Below, piece by piece: positions 37,842-46,486 of a DNA stretch of 64,000 nucleotides. Under the pieces are notes generated by a model, which did not search any database, was not told the DNA's origin, and saw nothing but the letters and a program-made list of their open reading frames with translations. The stretch is from Streptococcus sp. Marseille-Q5986. Lineage in GTDB: Bacteria > Bacillota > Bacilli > Lactobacillales > Streptococcaceae. The position numbers and the translations under genes are program-made. Where the stretch lies: positions 584,263 to 648,262 of the forward strand of contig NZ_CAMPPY010000001.1 of the NCBI RefSeq assembly GCF_946902915.1, written 5' to 3'. How positions within the stretch are numbered: the stretch's first letter is position 1; every line of letters starts with the position of its first letter.

Positions 37842-37928
37842 AGTCGGTAGATGGAGATTACGAAGTAATCATCATTAATAGTCCGGGGACCTTTTTAGTC
37901 GGTGGATGGAGATTGTGAAGCAATCATC
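37839..37928 (+). repeat. Two tandem 35-bp hairpin units with compensatory changes
   Basis: Unit 1 (37839-37873) and unit 2 (37894-37928) start TTTAGTCGG and end AATCATC, 55 bp apart. Their cores are GATTAC-GAA-GTAATC and GATTGT-GAA-GCAATC, so sequence differs but pairing is kept. Confidence 0.6.
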
Positions 37929-37960
37929 TAATCCAGTATATTATTTTATAGATGAGTTTG

Positions 37961-37984
37961 AAGAGCTCCAATTTGGGGCTCTTT
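37961..37984 (+). terminator. Terminator downstream of liv operon
   Basis: AAGAGCTCC pairs with GGGGCTCTT around AATTT; the T run is interrupted (TCTTCGTTT). Confidence 0.65.
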
Positions 37985-38049
37985 CTTCGTTTGCTCCCTA
38001 TTTTGATGCACCTGATTTGAGCACCCATTTTCTTAATATAGAATCTAAC

Positions 38050-38078
38050 TTGACAAAAGCATGTGTTCATCATATAAT
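38050..38078 (+). promoter_or_regulatory. Consensus promoter of the cytidylyltransferase-kinase operon
   Basis: TTGACA (38050-38055), exactly 17 bp, TATAAT (38073-38078). The perfect boxes suggest strong expression unless repressed, and the first gene carries its own DNA-binding domain. Confidence 0.85.
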
Positions 38079-38116
38079 TAAATAAACAAAAATATTGAAC
38101 GAAAGAGGCTGAGGAT

Positions 38117-39895
38117 ATGCTATCAGAAAAACAATTTAAACTTTTACGTTTTTTGTTGACTCACAAATATGAAAACTTTACTCAGAGACAATTGGCTGAA
38201 CAGCTAGATATCGCTTTGGGGACAGTAAATAATCTTCTCAAGGAATGTAAAGAAGAGAAGTGGATCAGTGAGGAAAATCACTTAACTGACTTAGGTGAGA
38301 AGGCTTTAACTCCGTATCAGGTGAAGAATGCCATTATCATGGCTGCAGGTATGAGTAGCCGCTTTGCTCCTTTGTCCTATGAGCTACCCAAAGGACTTCT
38401 CCAAGTTAAAGGTGAGCGTTTGATTGAGAGAGAAATCAAGCAGTTGCAAGAAGCTGGGATAGAGGACATTACCGTTATCGTAGGCTATCTGCAAGAAAAA
38501 ATGTTCTATCTGGCAGAAAAGTTTGGCGTTAAAATTGTTGTGAATAATGATTACTACAAGTACAATAACTGTTCTTCTCTCATGCTAGTTCGAGATCAAC
38601 TTTCTAACACTTATATTTGCTCTTCGGATAATTATTTTGTAGAAAATCCGTTTGAACGATACATTTACAGAGGTTACTATTCTACAATATTTTTAGAAGG
38701 GGACACAGACGAATACTGCTCTAAGGAAGATTCCAATCATACGATTATCGACATTCAAATCGGTGGAACTAATACTTGGGCTATGGTGGGGCACGTTTAT
38801 TTTGATCGTGCATTTAGTGAAAAGTTCGTAGATATTTTAGAAACTGAATTTAAGCACGAACCATATCGCGAACAGCTCTGGGAAGATTATTATAGTCGTC
38901 ACGTCAAGGAGCTTCCTTTGGAAGCTCGGCATTATTCAGCAGACATTGTTAAGGAGTTTGATTCACTAGATGAGTTGCGTCAGTTTGATGAACACTATTT
39001 GGTGAATACTAATTCGGGAATCATTGATAACATCTGTAAGACATTAGGATGTATAGCTTCAGATATTGTCAATATTAAACCCCTAAAAGACGGTTTAACC
39101 AACACTTCGTTTTCATTTGACTGCCTAGGGAAGAAATATGTTTACCGTCATCCAGGTAGAGGAACGGAAAATTATATCGATCGTGCTAGCGAGGCAGCTT
39201 CCATGGAAATTGCTGCAAAATTGGAGATTGACCGTACCTTTGTTGCCATGAACAAGGATGAGGGCTGGAAAATTTCAGAATTTGTCCCTAATGCTAAGCA
39301 ACTAGATTATGATAATTGGGATGATGTAGCAAAAGCAATGGAGCTCTTGAGACGCTTGCACCAATCTGGAGAAAAAACGAATCATTCCTTTAATCAATTT
39401 GATGGAATTGATGATTTTAGACAAAAATTAAAAGCCAGCAATCGTTTTGAATTTGATGGACTTGAAGAGTTGGATAAGAATATCTCAGTCCTCGAACAGT
39501 TTCTACAGGAAGAACAGACGAAAAAGGTTCTCTGTCACGGAGATTCTTATAGCCCAAATTTCTTGTTGAATGAAGCTGGGGAAATGAGCTTGATTGATTG
39601 GGAATATTCTGGTATGGGAGATTCAGCAGGAGATTTAGGAACCTTTATTGGATGTTCGAATTATACAGTGGAAGAAGTTGAAAAGGTACTGGAAATCTAT
39701 TTACAAGAAGTTCCAGATAAGAAAACCAAACGCCACTATTTTGCTTATATATCAGTGACTTCATATTATTGGTTTTTGTGGGCCCTGTTCCAAGAAAGCG
39801 TTGGAAAACTAGTAGGTGAATTTCTCTACATCTGGTATCGTTATACCAAACAGTATGGAAAACTTGCATTAGATTTATATTTGGAGAAGAATTGA
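38117..39895 (+). CDS. Winged-helix / LicC-like cytidylyltransferase / LicA-like kinase fusion
   Basis: The product has 592 residues in three parts. Residues 1-66 form a MarR/LexA-like winged helix (FTQRQLAEQLDIALGTVNNL). Residues 71-290 form a nucleotidyltransferase like LicC, with MAAGMSSRF at 75-83, PKGLLQVKG at 91-99 and metal-binding SSDNY at 169-173. Residues 298-592 form a choline/aminoglycoside-kinase fold, with catalytic HGDSYSPN at 474-481 and metal-binding IDWEYSGMGD at 493-502. All key residues seem intact. LicA and LicC act in sequence on choline (phosphorylation, then CDP-choline formation). Here they are fused to a probable autoregulatory DNA-binding domain, and the substrate may be choline or another amino-alcohol. 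Confidence 0.85.
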   Translation: MLSEKQFKLLRFLLTHKYENFTQRQLAEQLDIALGTVNNLLKECKEEKWISEENHLTDLGEKALTPYQVKNAIIMAAGMSSRFAPLSYELPKGLLQVKGERLIEREIKQLQEAGIEDITVIVGYLQEKMFYLAEKFGVKIVVNNDYYKYNNCSSLMLVRDQLSNTYICSSDNYFVENPFERYIYRGYYSTIFLEGDTDEYCSKEDSNHTIIDIQIGGTNTWAMVGHVYFDRAFSEKFVDILETEFKHEPYREQLWEDYYSRHVKELPLEARHYSADIVKEFDSLDELRQFDEHYLVNTNSGIIDNICKTLGCIASDIVNIKPLKDGLTNTSFSFDCLGKKYVYRHPGRGTENYIDRASEAASMEIAAKLEIDRTFVAMNKDEGWKISEFVPNAKQLDYDNWDDVAKAMELLRRLHQSGEKTNHSFNQFDGIDDFRQKLKASNRFEFDGLEELDKNISVLEQFLQEEQTKKVLCHGDSYSPNFLLNEAGEMSLIDWEYSGMGDSAGDLGTFIGCSNYTVEEVEKVLEIYLQEVPDKKTKRHYFAYISVTSYYWFLWALFQESVGKLVGEFLYIWYRYTKQYGKLALDLYLEKN

Positions 39896-39896
39896 G

Positions 39897-40082
39897 ATGA
39901 AGCCGACATCTGAAATTGAAGAATTAATAGCAAATGAAACGAAAATAAGGCTAGAAGAAATGGAATCACCAAACTATGTGTTTGTCCAGCCATTTCTAAA
40001 AAGTGATTTTACTATAGTTATCGTCCTAGTTCTAATTAATTTTATCCTGATTATCCTGGCCATGACAGGAGGTATTCAATAA
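39897..40082 (+). CDS. Single-span 61-residue membrane protein
   Basis: The N-terminal 35 residues are acidic and soluble (SEIEELIANETKIRLEEMES), followed by one hydrophobic helix (about 37-58, FTIVIVLVLINFILIILAMT). It starts 1 bp after the fusion gene and ends 1 bp before the permease gene, so it is translationally coupled to both. It may be a small subunit or stabiliser of the permease. No family is recognised. Confidence 0.7.
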   Translation: MKPTSEIEELIANETKIRLEEMESPNYVFVQPFLKSDFTIVIVLVLINFILIILAMTGGIQ

Positions 40083-40083
40083 A

Positions 40084-41517
40084 ATGTCCAAGATGAATGA
40101 CTTCATTCAACAGGAGACCATAACGGGAATCGTTCCTATGACCAACAAGGATCGCCAATACTCTTTTTGGGATCTTTTCCTATCGACAAGTGGTTTTGCC
40201 ATCGCAACTTGGTGTTATACCCAAGGGACTTATGTGGCTCAATATTTGACCTTTAATCAAATGTTGATTAATATTTTTAGTTTCAATATTATCTGGGTCT
40301 TTATTGAATGTCTTCCAATTTTGTTTGCTGTTAAATATGGAATTGATTTATGGATTTGGTTGAGAGCCGTTCTAGGTAGAAAAGGGGTGGCCGTTCTATC
40401 AACCGTGATTAGTCTGGCAAATTTTGGTTGGTACGCCGTTACCGCCAATCTTTTTGCCAGCTCCATGATTCATTTGGCAAATAATTTTGGACTTGGTTTA
40501 GACAAGGGAATATGGGCACCGATTCTAGGCACCCTCTGTGTTTTCCTTGGGACGCTGATTGCTCTTGGGGGCCCAGAGGTGATTAAAGGAACTAATCGCT
40601 TTCTAGTGGTAGCCTTGTTATTTGTTGGGCTAATCATCGTTGGAATCTGTTTTGTTGCGGTTCCGATTAGGGATATTATGAATGTCCAACCTGCCATTCA
40701 AGAAAATTTAACACCTATTGAACGTTTTATGATGTCAGGGGAAGGAAATGTGGCTGTAGCCTTTTCTTGGTCTACACAAGCATTTGTCTTACCACGTTTG
40801 GCAAAATCAGAACGTAGTGGCTATTGGGCTACAGCCTTGTCATACGGGGTTGTTGCGCCATTCTTTGCTGCGATAGGTGGGGTGATGGCTCTAGCCATGT
40901 TTGTCAAAACAGGTGTTTATGAAAGTGATCCAACAACCATGCTTTCAACTCTGAGCACACCAGCCTTTGCCCTTTTAAGTTTATTACTGGTAGCTTTTGC
41001 TAATATTGGAACCCAGGGTACAGGATCGTACGTGAATTGTATGATTGTAAAAAGTGGGATGCCCAAAGTAAGCTATAAACTAATGGTTTGGATTGCGATG
41101 GTTTATGTGAGCCTGCTTACTATTTGGGGAGGAGTGGATGAATACTTCGGTTCCTTCATCTCGCTGGCTGCCTATATTCAAGGCCCCATTATCGGAATGA
41201 TTGTTGTTGACTACTTTATCTTAAGAAAACGAAAACTCGATTTGCGTTCAGCCTATTTCCTTGAAGGACATGATGCCTATGAGTTTACAAATGGCTTTAA
41301 TCTGGTAGGATTATCTTGTGTAATCATCTCTTTGTTAGTTGCAGTACTATTTGTTTACAACCCTATAACAAAGCATATCCAGAGTCCTATGTTTCTGCTC
41401 ACAACCGGTAGTGGTTTTACTGCAATCTTTGGTGGTCTATTGTACTGGCTAGCTAGCTTAACTCCTTTAAAACGCTATATGATTAAGGATAGAGATTCTG
41501 TTACGATTTCAGTTTAA
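40084..41517 (+). CDS. NCS1-type (cytosine/purine/thiamine) permease
   Basis: The product has 477 residues and about 12 membrane helices. NCS1 features include YSFWDLFLSTSGFAIATWCY in helix 1, SLANFGWYAVTANLF in helix 3, and a late VVDYFILRKRKLDL segment shared with cytosine permeases. NCS1 members carry nucleobases, hydantoins, thiamine or related cations. Coupling to a LicC/LicA-like enzyme suggests its substrate is the alcohol that is phosphorylated and CTP-activated, not a nucleobase, but this is inference. Pneumococcal choline uptake normally uses LicB, a different family. Confidence 0.82.
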   Translation: MSKMNDFIQQETITGIVPMTNKDRQYSFWDLFLSTSGFAIATWCYTQGTYVAQYLTFNQMLINIFSFNIIWVFIECLPILFAVKYGIDLWIWLRAVLGRKGVAVLSTVISLANFGWYAVTANLFASSMIHLANNFGLGLDKGIWAPILGTLCVFLGTLIALGGPEVIKGTNRFLVVALLFVGLIIVGICFVAVPIRDIMNVQPAIQENLTPIERFMMSGEGNVAVAFSWSTQAFVLPRLAKSERSGYWATALSYGVVAPFFAAIGGVMALAMFVKTGVYESDPTTMLSTLSTPAFALLSLLLVAFANIGTQGTGSYVNCMIVKSGMPKVSYKLMVWIAMVYVSLLTIWGGVDEYFGSFISLAAYIQGPIIGMIVVDYFILRKRKLDLRSAYFLEGHDAYEFTNGFNLVGLSCVIISLLVAVLFVYNPITKHIQSPMFLLTTGSGFTAIFGGLLYWLASLTPLKRYMIKDRDSVTISV

Positions 41518-41544
41518 GAGAGAAGGCTATTTCTCTCTTTTTTT
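41516..41544 (+). terminator. Terminator of the fusion-permease operon
   Basis: AAGAGAGAA pairs with TTCTCTCTT around GGCTAT and runs into seven Ts. Confidence 0.9.
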
Positions 41545-41644
41545 GTGATTGAATGTTACAAAATTTTGAAAAAGAGATGAAAGCGTTTGATAGATTTTCT
41601 AAGAAAATGTATAATAAAAGTAGCAATATAGAAGGAGAAGTCCC

Positions 41645-42301
41645 ATGGCAGTTAAAGATTTCATGACCCGTAAGGTAGTTTATATCAGTCCAGATACGAC
41701 TGTAGCACACGCAGCAGATTTGATGCGCGAGCAAGGCTTGCACCGTTTACCTGTTATCGAAAATGATCAATTAGTCGGATTGGTAACAGAAGGAACCATT
41801 GCGGAAGCCAGCCCATCTAAAGCAACCAGTCTCTCTATCTATGAGATGAATTATCTTTTGAATAAAACTAAAGTAAAAGATGTAATGATTCGAGATGTCG
41901 TGACTGTTTCTGGCTATGCTAGTCTAGAAGATGCGACCTATCTGATGCTGAAAAATAAAATTGGGATATTACCAGTCGTAGACAACCATCAAGTTTATGG
42001 TGTAATCACAGATCGCGATGTCTTTCTGGCCTTCTTGGAAATTGCCGGATACGGAGAAGAGGGAATCCGCGTTCGTTTTATCACAGAAAATGAAGTCGGT
42101 GTGCTGGGGAAAATTGTAGCTTTAATCGTAGAAGAAAATCTAAATATCTCGCATACAGTTAACATTCCACGTAAGGATGGGAAGGTCGTCATCGAAGTGC
42201 AAATTGATGGAAAAATCGATTTGACTTCATTAAAGGATAAGTTTGAAAAAGAAGGAATTCAAGTGGAGGAAATCACTCATACCTCTTCTAAAGTCTTTTA
42301 A
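41645..42301 (+). CDS. CBS-pair plus ACT-like regulatory protein (AcuB type)
   Basis: The product has 218 residues. Two CBS motifs (about 1-60 and 78-135; MTRKVVYISPDTTVAHAADL, then GVITDRDVFLAFL) are followed by an ACT-like domain (about 140-215, VRFITENEVGVLGKIVALIV). CBS pairs bind adenine nucleotides. In Bacillus the AcuB relative sits in an acetoin gene cluster, but streptococcal function is unknown. TATAAT at 41611-41616 lies 29 bp upstream with SD GAAGGAGAA. Confidence 0.85.
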   Translation: MAVKDFMTRKVVYISPDTTVAHAADLMREQGLHRLPVIENDQLVGLVTEGTIAEASPSKATSLSIYEMNYLLNKTKVKDVMIRDVVTVSGYASLEDATYLMLKNKIGILPVVDNHQVYGVITDRDVFLAFLEIAGYGEEGIRVRFITENEVGVLGKIVALIVEENLNISHTVNIPRKDGKVVIEVQIDGKIDLTSLKDKFEKEGIQVEEITHTSSKVF

Positions 42302-42304
42302 ACC

Positions 42305-42330
42305 AGAGACTTTCGGGTCTCTATTTTTTT
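42305..42330 (+). terminator. Terminator after CBS-ACT gene
   Basis: AGAGAC-TTTCGG-GTCTCT then ATTTTTTT. Confidence 0.85.
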
Positions 42331-42378
42331 GACACAAAAAGTGGTGAAAGGCAAAATATGGAAAGAAATGAGAGATTA

Positions 42379-42387
42379 TGGTATAAT
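42379..42387 (+). promoter_or_regulatory. Extended -10 promoter of prfB
   Basis: TGG-TATAAT (TATAAT 42382-42387), 25 bp before the true ATG at 42412. Confidence 0.65.
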
Positions 42388-42411
42388 AAAATGATATGAA
42401 AAGGAGTATCT

Positions 42412-43507
42412 ATGGACATTTCAGAAATTCGTCAAAAAATTGATGCAAATCGTGAAAAATTAGCTTCTTTTAGGAGGTCTCTTTGACCTCGAAGGTTTAG
42501 AGGAAGAGATTGCCATCTTGGAAAACAAGATGACAGAACCTGATTTTTGGAACGATAATATCGCGGCCCAAAAAACGTCGCAAGAATTAAATGAATTAAA
42601 AAACACCTACAACATCTTCCGTAAAATGGAAGAGTTGCAGGATGAAGTTGAGATTTTATTGGACTTTTTAGCAGAAGACGAGTCAGTGAATGAAGAACTG
42701 GTAACGCAGTTAGCCGAACTTGATAAGATGATGACCAGCTATGAGATGACTCTACTCTTGTCAGAACCTTATGACCATAATAATGCGATTCTGGAAATTC
42801 ATCCAGGGTCTGGTGGTACAGAGGCGCAGGACTGGGGCGATATGTTGCTTCGTATGTATACTCGTTATGGTAATGCTAAAGGCTTTAAAGTGGAAGTATT
42901 GGATTACCAAGCAGGTGATGAAGCTGGTATTAAGTCAGTAACCTTATCATTCGAAGGACCTAATGCCTATGGCCTTCTCAAGTCAGAAATGGGTGTGCAC
43001 CGCTTGGTGCGAATTTCGCCGTTCGACTCTGCCAAACGTCGCCATACCTCTTTCACATCTGTGGAAGTGATGCCAGAATTGGATGATACTATTGAAGTGG
43101 AAATCCGGGAAGATGACATCAAGATGGATACCTTCCGTTCAGGTGGTGCCGGTGGACAAAACGTCAATAAAGTTTCAACAGGTGTGCGTTTGACACACAT
43201 TCCTACGGGAACTGTCGTCCAGTCAACGGTTGATCGTACCCAGTATGGAAATAGAGATCGTGCCATGAAGATGTTGCAGGCTAAACTCTATCAGATGGAG
43301 CAAGAAAAGAAAGCTGCGGAAGTCGATTCCCTCAAAGGTGAGAAAAAAGAAATCACATGGGGAAGTCAGATCCGTTCTTATGTCTTCACACCTTATACTA
43401 TGGTAAAAGATCACCGTACAAGCTTTGAAGTTTCCCAAGTAGATAAGGTCATGGATGGAGATCTTGATGGTTTCATCGATGCCTACCTCAAGTGGCGAAT
43501 TAGCTAA
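42412..43507 (+). CDS. prfB: Peptide chain release factor 2 with programmed +1 frameshift
   Basis: The true ATG at 42412 reads 24 codons ([20 protein letters not shown]...) to CTT-TGA-C at 42481-42487. AGGAGG just upstream (42472-42477) is the internal SD-like enhancer. A +1 shift skips T42484 and continues GACCTCGAAGG as [16 protein letters not shown] to 43507, about 364 residues in all. The GGQ motif in [10 protein letters not shown] catalyses peptidyl-tRNA hydrolysis. Low RF2 makes ribosomes pause at UGA and shift, an autoregulatory loop. A prediction without the shift would start wrongly near 42518. Confidence 0.95.
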
Positions 43508-43524
43508 GATAGAAAGGAACTCAT

Positions 43525-44217
43525 ATGTCAATCATTGAAATGAGAGATGTTGTCAAAAAGTATGACAATGGAACGACTGCCCTGCGTGGTGTTTCTGTCA
43601 CCATTGAACCAGGAGAATTTGCCTACATCGTAGGACCTTCAGGAGCAGGGAAGTCAACCTTTATTCGATCTTTATATCGAGAAGTAAAGATTGAAAAAGG
43701 GAGCCTAACAGTTGCAGGCTTTAATTTGGTTAAAATCAAGAAGAAAGATATCCCGCTTCTACGTCGTAGTGTTGGGGTTGTCTTTCAAGATTACAAACTC
43801 TTGCCAAAGAAAACGGTTTATGAGAATATTGCCTACGCAATGGAAGTTATCGGAGAGAACCGCCGCAATATTAAGAAACGGGTTATGGAAGTCTTGGACC
43901 TAGTGGGTTTGAAACACAAGGTTCGTTCTTTCCCGAATGAACTCTCAGGTGGAGAACAGCAACGGATTGCGATTGCCCGTGCGATTGTCAACAATCCTAA
44001 AGTATTGATTGCTGATGAACCAACAGGAAACTTGGATCCAGATAATTCATGGGAAATTATGAATCTCTTGGAACGCATCAATCTTCAAGGGACAACTATT
44101 TTGATGGCGACTCATAATAGCCAGATTGTAAATACCTTGCGCCACCGTGTCATTGCCATTGAAAATGGCCGTGTTGTTCGTGACGAATCAAAAGGAGAGT
44201 ACGGATACGATGATTAG
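43525..44217 (+). CDS. ftsE: Cell division ABC ATPase FtsE
   Basis: The product has 230 residues. Walker A GPSGAGKST, signature LSGGEQQR, and Walker B VLIADEPTGNLDP are present. FtsE with FtsX controls the hydrolase PcsB at the septum in streptococci. It starts 17 bp after prfB and overlaps ftsX by 8 bp. Confidence 0.97.
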   Translation: MSIIEMRDVVKKYDNGTTALRGVSVTIEPGEFAYIVGPSGAGKSTFIRSLYREVKIEKGSLTVAGFNLVKIKKKDIPLLRRSVGVVFQDYKLLPKKTVYENIAYAMEVIGENRRNIKKRVMEVLDLVGLKHKVRSFPNELSGGEQQRIAIARAIVNNPKVLIADEPTGNLDPDNSWEIMNLLERINLQGTTILMATHNSQIVNTLRHRVIAIENGRVVRDESKGEYGYDD

Positions 44218-45136
44218 TAGATTTTTTCGCCATTTATTTGAATCGTTAAAAAGCTTGAAACGAAATGGTTGGATGACAGTGGCTGCTGTCAGCTCAGTCA
44301 TGATTACTTTGACCTTGGTGGCAATATTTGTTTCTGTTATTTTCAATACAGCGAAACTAGCTACAGATATTGAAAATAATGTCCGAGTAATGGTATACAT
44401 TCGTAAGGACGTAGCTGATAATAGTGAGACGATTGTAAAAGAAGGTCAGACAGTTACCAATAATGACTACCACAAGGTCTATGATGCTTTAAAGGCGATG
44501 CCTGCTGTTAAGAGTGTTACCTTTTCAAGTAAAGAAGAACAATACGAGAAACTGACGGAAACAATGGGTGACGATTGGAAGGTCTTTGAAGGGGATGCAA
44601 ACCCTCTCTATGATGCCTATATCGTTGATACAAATTCTCCGAGTGATGTTAAAACGGTAGCTGACGAAGCTAAGAAAATTGAGGGAGTGTCAGAAGTTCA
44701 AGATGGTGGAGCCAACACTCAACGACTTTTCGAACTGGCTTCCTTTATCCGTGTTTGGGGATTGATTATTGCAGGGTTATTGATTTTTATCGCAGTCTTC
44801 CTTATTTCCAATACCATTCGTATCACCATTATTTCACGTAGTCGTGAGATTCAGATTATGCGTCTTGTTGGAGCGAGAAATGGTTATATCCGTGGTCCAT
44901 TCTTGCTAGAAGGTGCTTTTATTGGCTTGCTTGGTGCAGCGATTCCTTCAGTCCTTGTATTCTTTATTTACAATATGGTTTATCAATCGATCAATAAATC
45001 CTTGGTAGGTCAAAACTTATCGATGATTACACCAGATGTGTTTGTCCCTTTGATGACAGTTCTACTATTTGTAATCGGAATTTTCATTGGTTCAATTGGT
45101 TCAGGGATTTCCATGCGTCGATTCTTGGAAATCTAA
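44210..45136 (+). CDS. ftsX: Cell division permease-like protein FtsX
   Basis: The start is the ATG at 44210 (MISRFFRHLFESLKSLKRNG), overlapping the ftsE stop, giving 308 residues. Layout: membrane helix 1 (about 24-46), an extracellular domain of about 120 residues that contacts PcsB, then three more helices. A GTG upstream (44147) lies inside ftsE and was rejected. The FtsE-FtsX complex transmits ATP hydrolysis to the septal hydrolase. Confidence 0.95.
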   Translation: MISRFFRHLFESLKSLKRNGWMTVAAVSSVMITLTLVAIFVSVIFNTAKLATDIENNVRVMVYIRKDVADNSETIVKEGQTVTNNDYHKVYDALKAMPAVKSVTFSSKEEQYEKLTETMGDDWKVFEGDANPLYDAYIVDTNSPSDVKTVADEAKKIEGVSEVQDGGANTQRLFELASFIRVWGLIIAGLLIFIAVFLISNTIRITIISRSREIQIMRLVGARNGYIRGPFLLEGAFIGLLGAAIPSVLVFFIYNMVYQSINKSLVGQNLSMITPDVFVPLMTVLLFVIGIFIGSIGSGISMRRFLEI

Positions 45137-45185
45137 TTGGATATAAATGTAAATTGAGATAAAAACAGAAAAACAAAACATTTTT

Positions 45186-45216
45186 AAAGAGAAGTTTTCG
45201 TAAACTTTCTCTTTTT
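45186..45216 (+). terminator. Terminator after ftsX
   Basis: AAAGAGAAGTTT pairs with AAACTTTCTCTTT (one bulge), then Ts. Confidence 0.8.
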
Positions 45217-45237
45217 CCTTTTAAAAATTGAAAGTTC

Positions 45238-46485
45238 GGCTCTTTGTCAACTGTAGTGGGTTGAAGTCAGCTAAGATCTAGAAAGGACAAATTTCGTCCT
45301 TTCTTTTTTGATATTTAGAGCGATGAAAATTCGTTTTTTGAAGTTTTCAAAGTTCCGAAAGCCAAATGCATTGCGCTTGATAAGTTTGATGAGATTATTA
45401 GTGGCTTCCAATTTTGCGTTAGAATAGGGTAGTTGAAGGGCGTTGACGATTTTCTCTTTATCCTTGAGGAAGGTTTTAAAGACAGTCTGAAAAAGAGGAT
45501 GAACCAGCTTAAGATTGTCCTCAATGAGTCCGAAAAATTTGTCTGGCTCCTTGTTCTGAATAGCTCAAAAGCTTGTCTAGAATCTCTTTGTTGGTTAGAT
45601 GCATACGAAAAGTAGGGCGATAAAAACGTTTATCGCTGAGTTTTCGACTATCCTGTAGGATGAGTTTCCAGTAGCGTTTGATGGCCTTGTATTCATGGGA
45701 TTTTCGATCGAATTGGTTCATGATTTGGACACGGACACGACTCATAGCACGGCTAAGATGTTGGAGTAAAACAGTCCAGTGGACTGTTTTAGCCTGAGCC
45801 TAGAAATTCGAAAGCGAAGCTGTTTAGTCAAGGCATAGTAAGGACTAAACATATCCATCGTAATGATTTTCACCTGACAACGAACGGCTCTATCGTAGCG
45901 AAGAAAGTGATTTCGGATGATAGCTTGTGTTCTCCCCTCAAGAAGGGTGATGATATTGAGCTTTTCAAAATCTTGCGCAATGAAACTCATCTTTATCTCC
46001 CGATTGAAACAGTCACTCCCCTGACTGTTTCAACGTTCCAGGACATAATCTCAGGAATTTGGTGATTCTTCTTGACGAGAGAAGTCTCAGCGACCATCAT
46101 TTTCGAGCACTGATAGCACTTGAAACGTCTCTTTTTAAGGAGAATTCTAGTAGGCATACCAGTCGTTTCGAGGTAAGGAATTTTCGACGGTTTTTGGAAG
46201 TCATATTTCTTCATTTGACTTCCACACTCAGGACAAGATGGGGCGTCGTAGTCCAGTTTAGCGATGATTTCTTTGTGTGTATCCTTATTGATGATATCTA
46301 TAATTTGGATATTTGGGTCTTTGATATCAAGGAGTTTTGTGATAAAATGTAATGGTTCCATATGATTCTTTCTAGTGAGTTGTTTAGTCGCTTTTCATTA
46401 TAGATCTTATGGAACTTTTTTTCTACAACAAAATAGGCTCCATAATATCCATAGGGGATTTACCCACTACAAATATTATAGAGCC
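45238..46485 (-). mobile_element. IS1167-like (ISL3 family) element, degenerate
   Basis: The imperfect 24-bp inverted ends are GGCTCTTTGTCAACTGTAGT (from 45238) and, read on the minus strand from 46485, GGCTCTATAATATTTGTAGT. The transposase is on the minus strand in four broken frames. The N-terminal zinc-finger part (46361-45993, CPECGSQMKKY, CYQCSKMMVA) is followed by MSFIAQDFEKLNIITLLEGR and then MSRVRVQIMNQFDRKSHEY. Segments are missing after IVKKNHQI and near 45770. Without those deletions it would be about 1.4 kb. No target duplication is seen. Confidence 0.85.
45768..45790. repeat. SPRITE-like hairpin inside the IS remnant
   Basis: AAAACAGTCC-AGT-GGACTGTTTT. It replaces transposase codons expected between the ALTKQL and LSRAMSRVRV segments. 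Same hairpin type as at 37819-37841. Confidence 0.55.
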
Positions 46486-46486
46486 A

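Noticed and set aside
45433..46352. Plus-strand ORFs within the IS1167-like remnant
   Set aside because: They are complements of the degraded minus-strand transposase.
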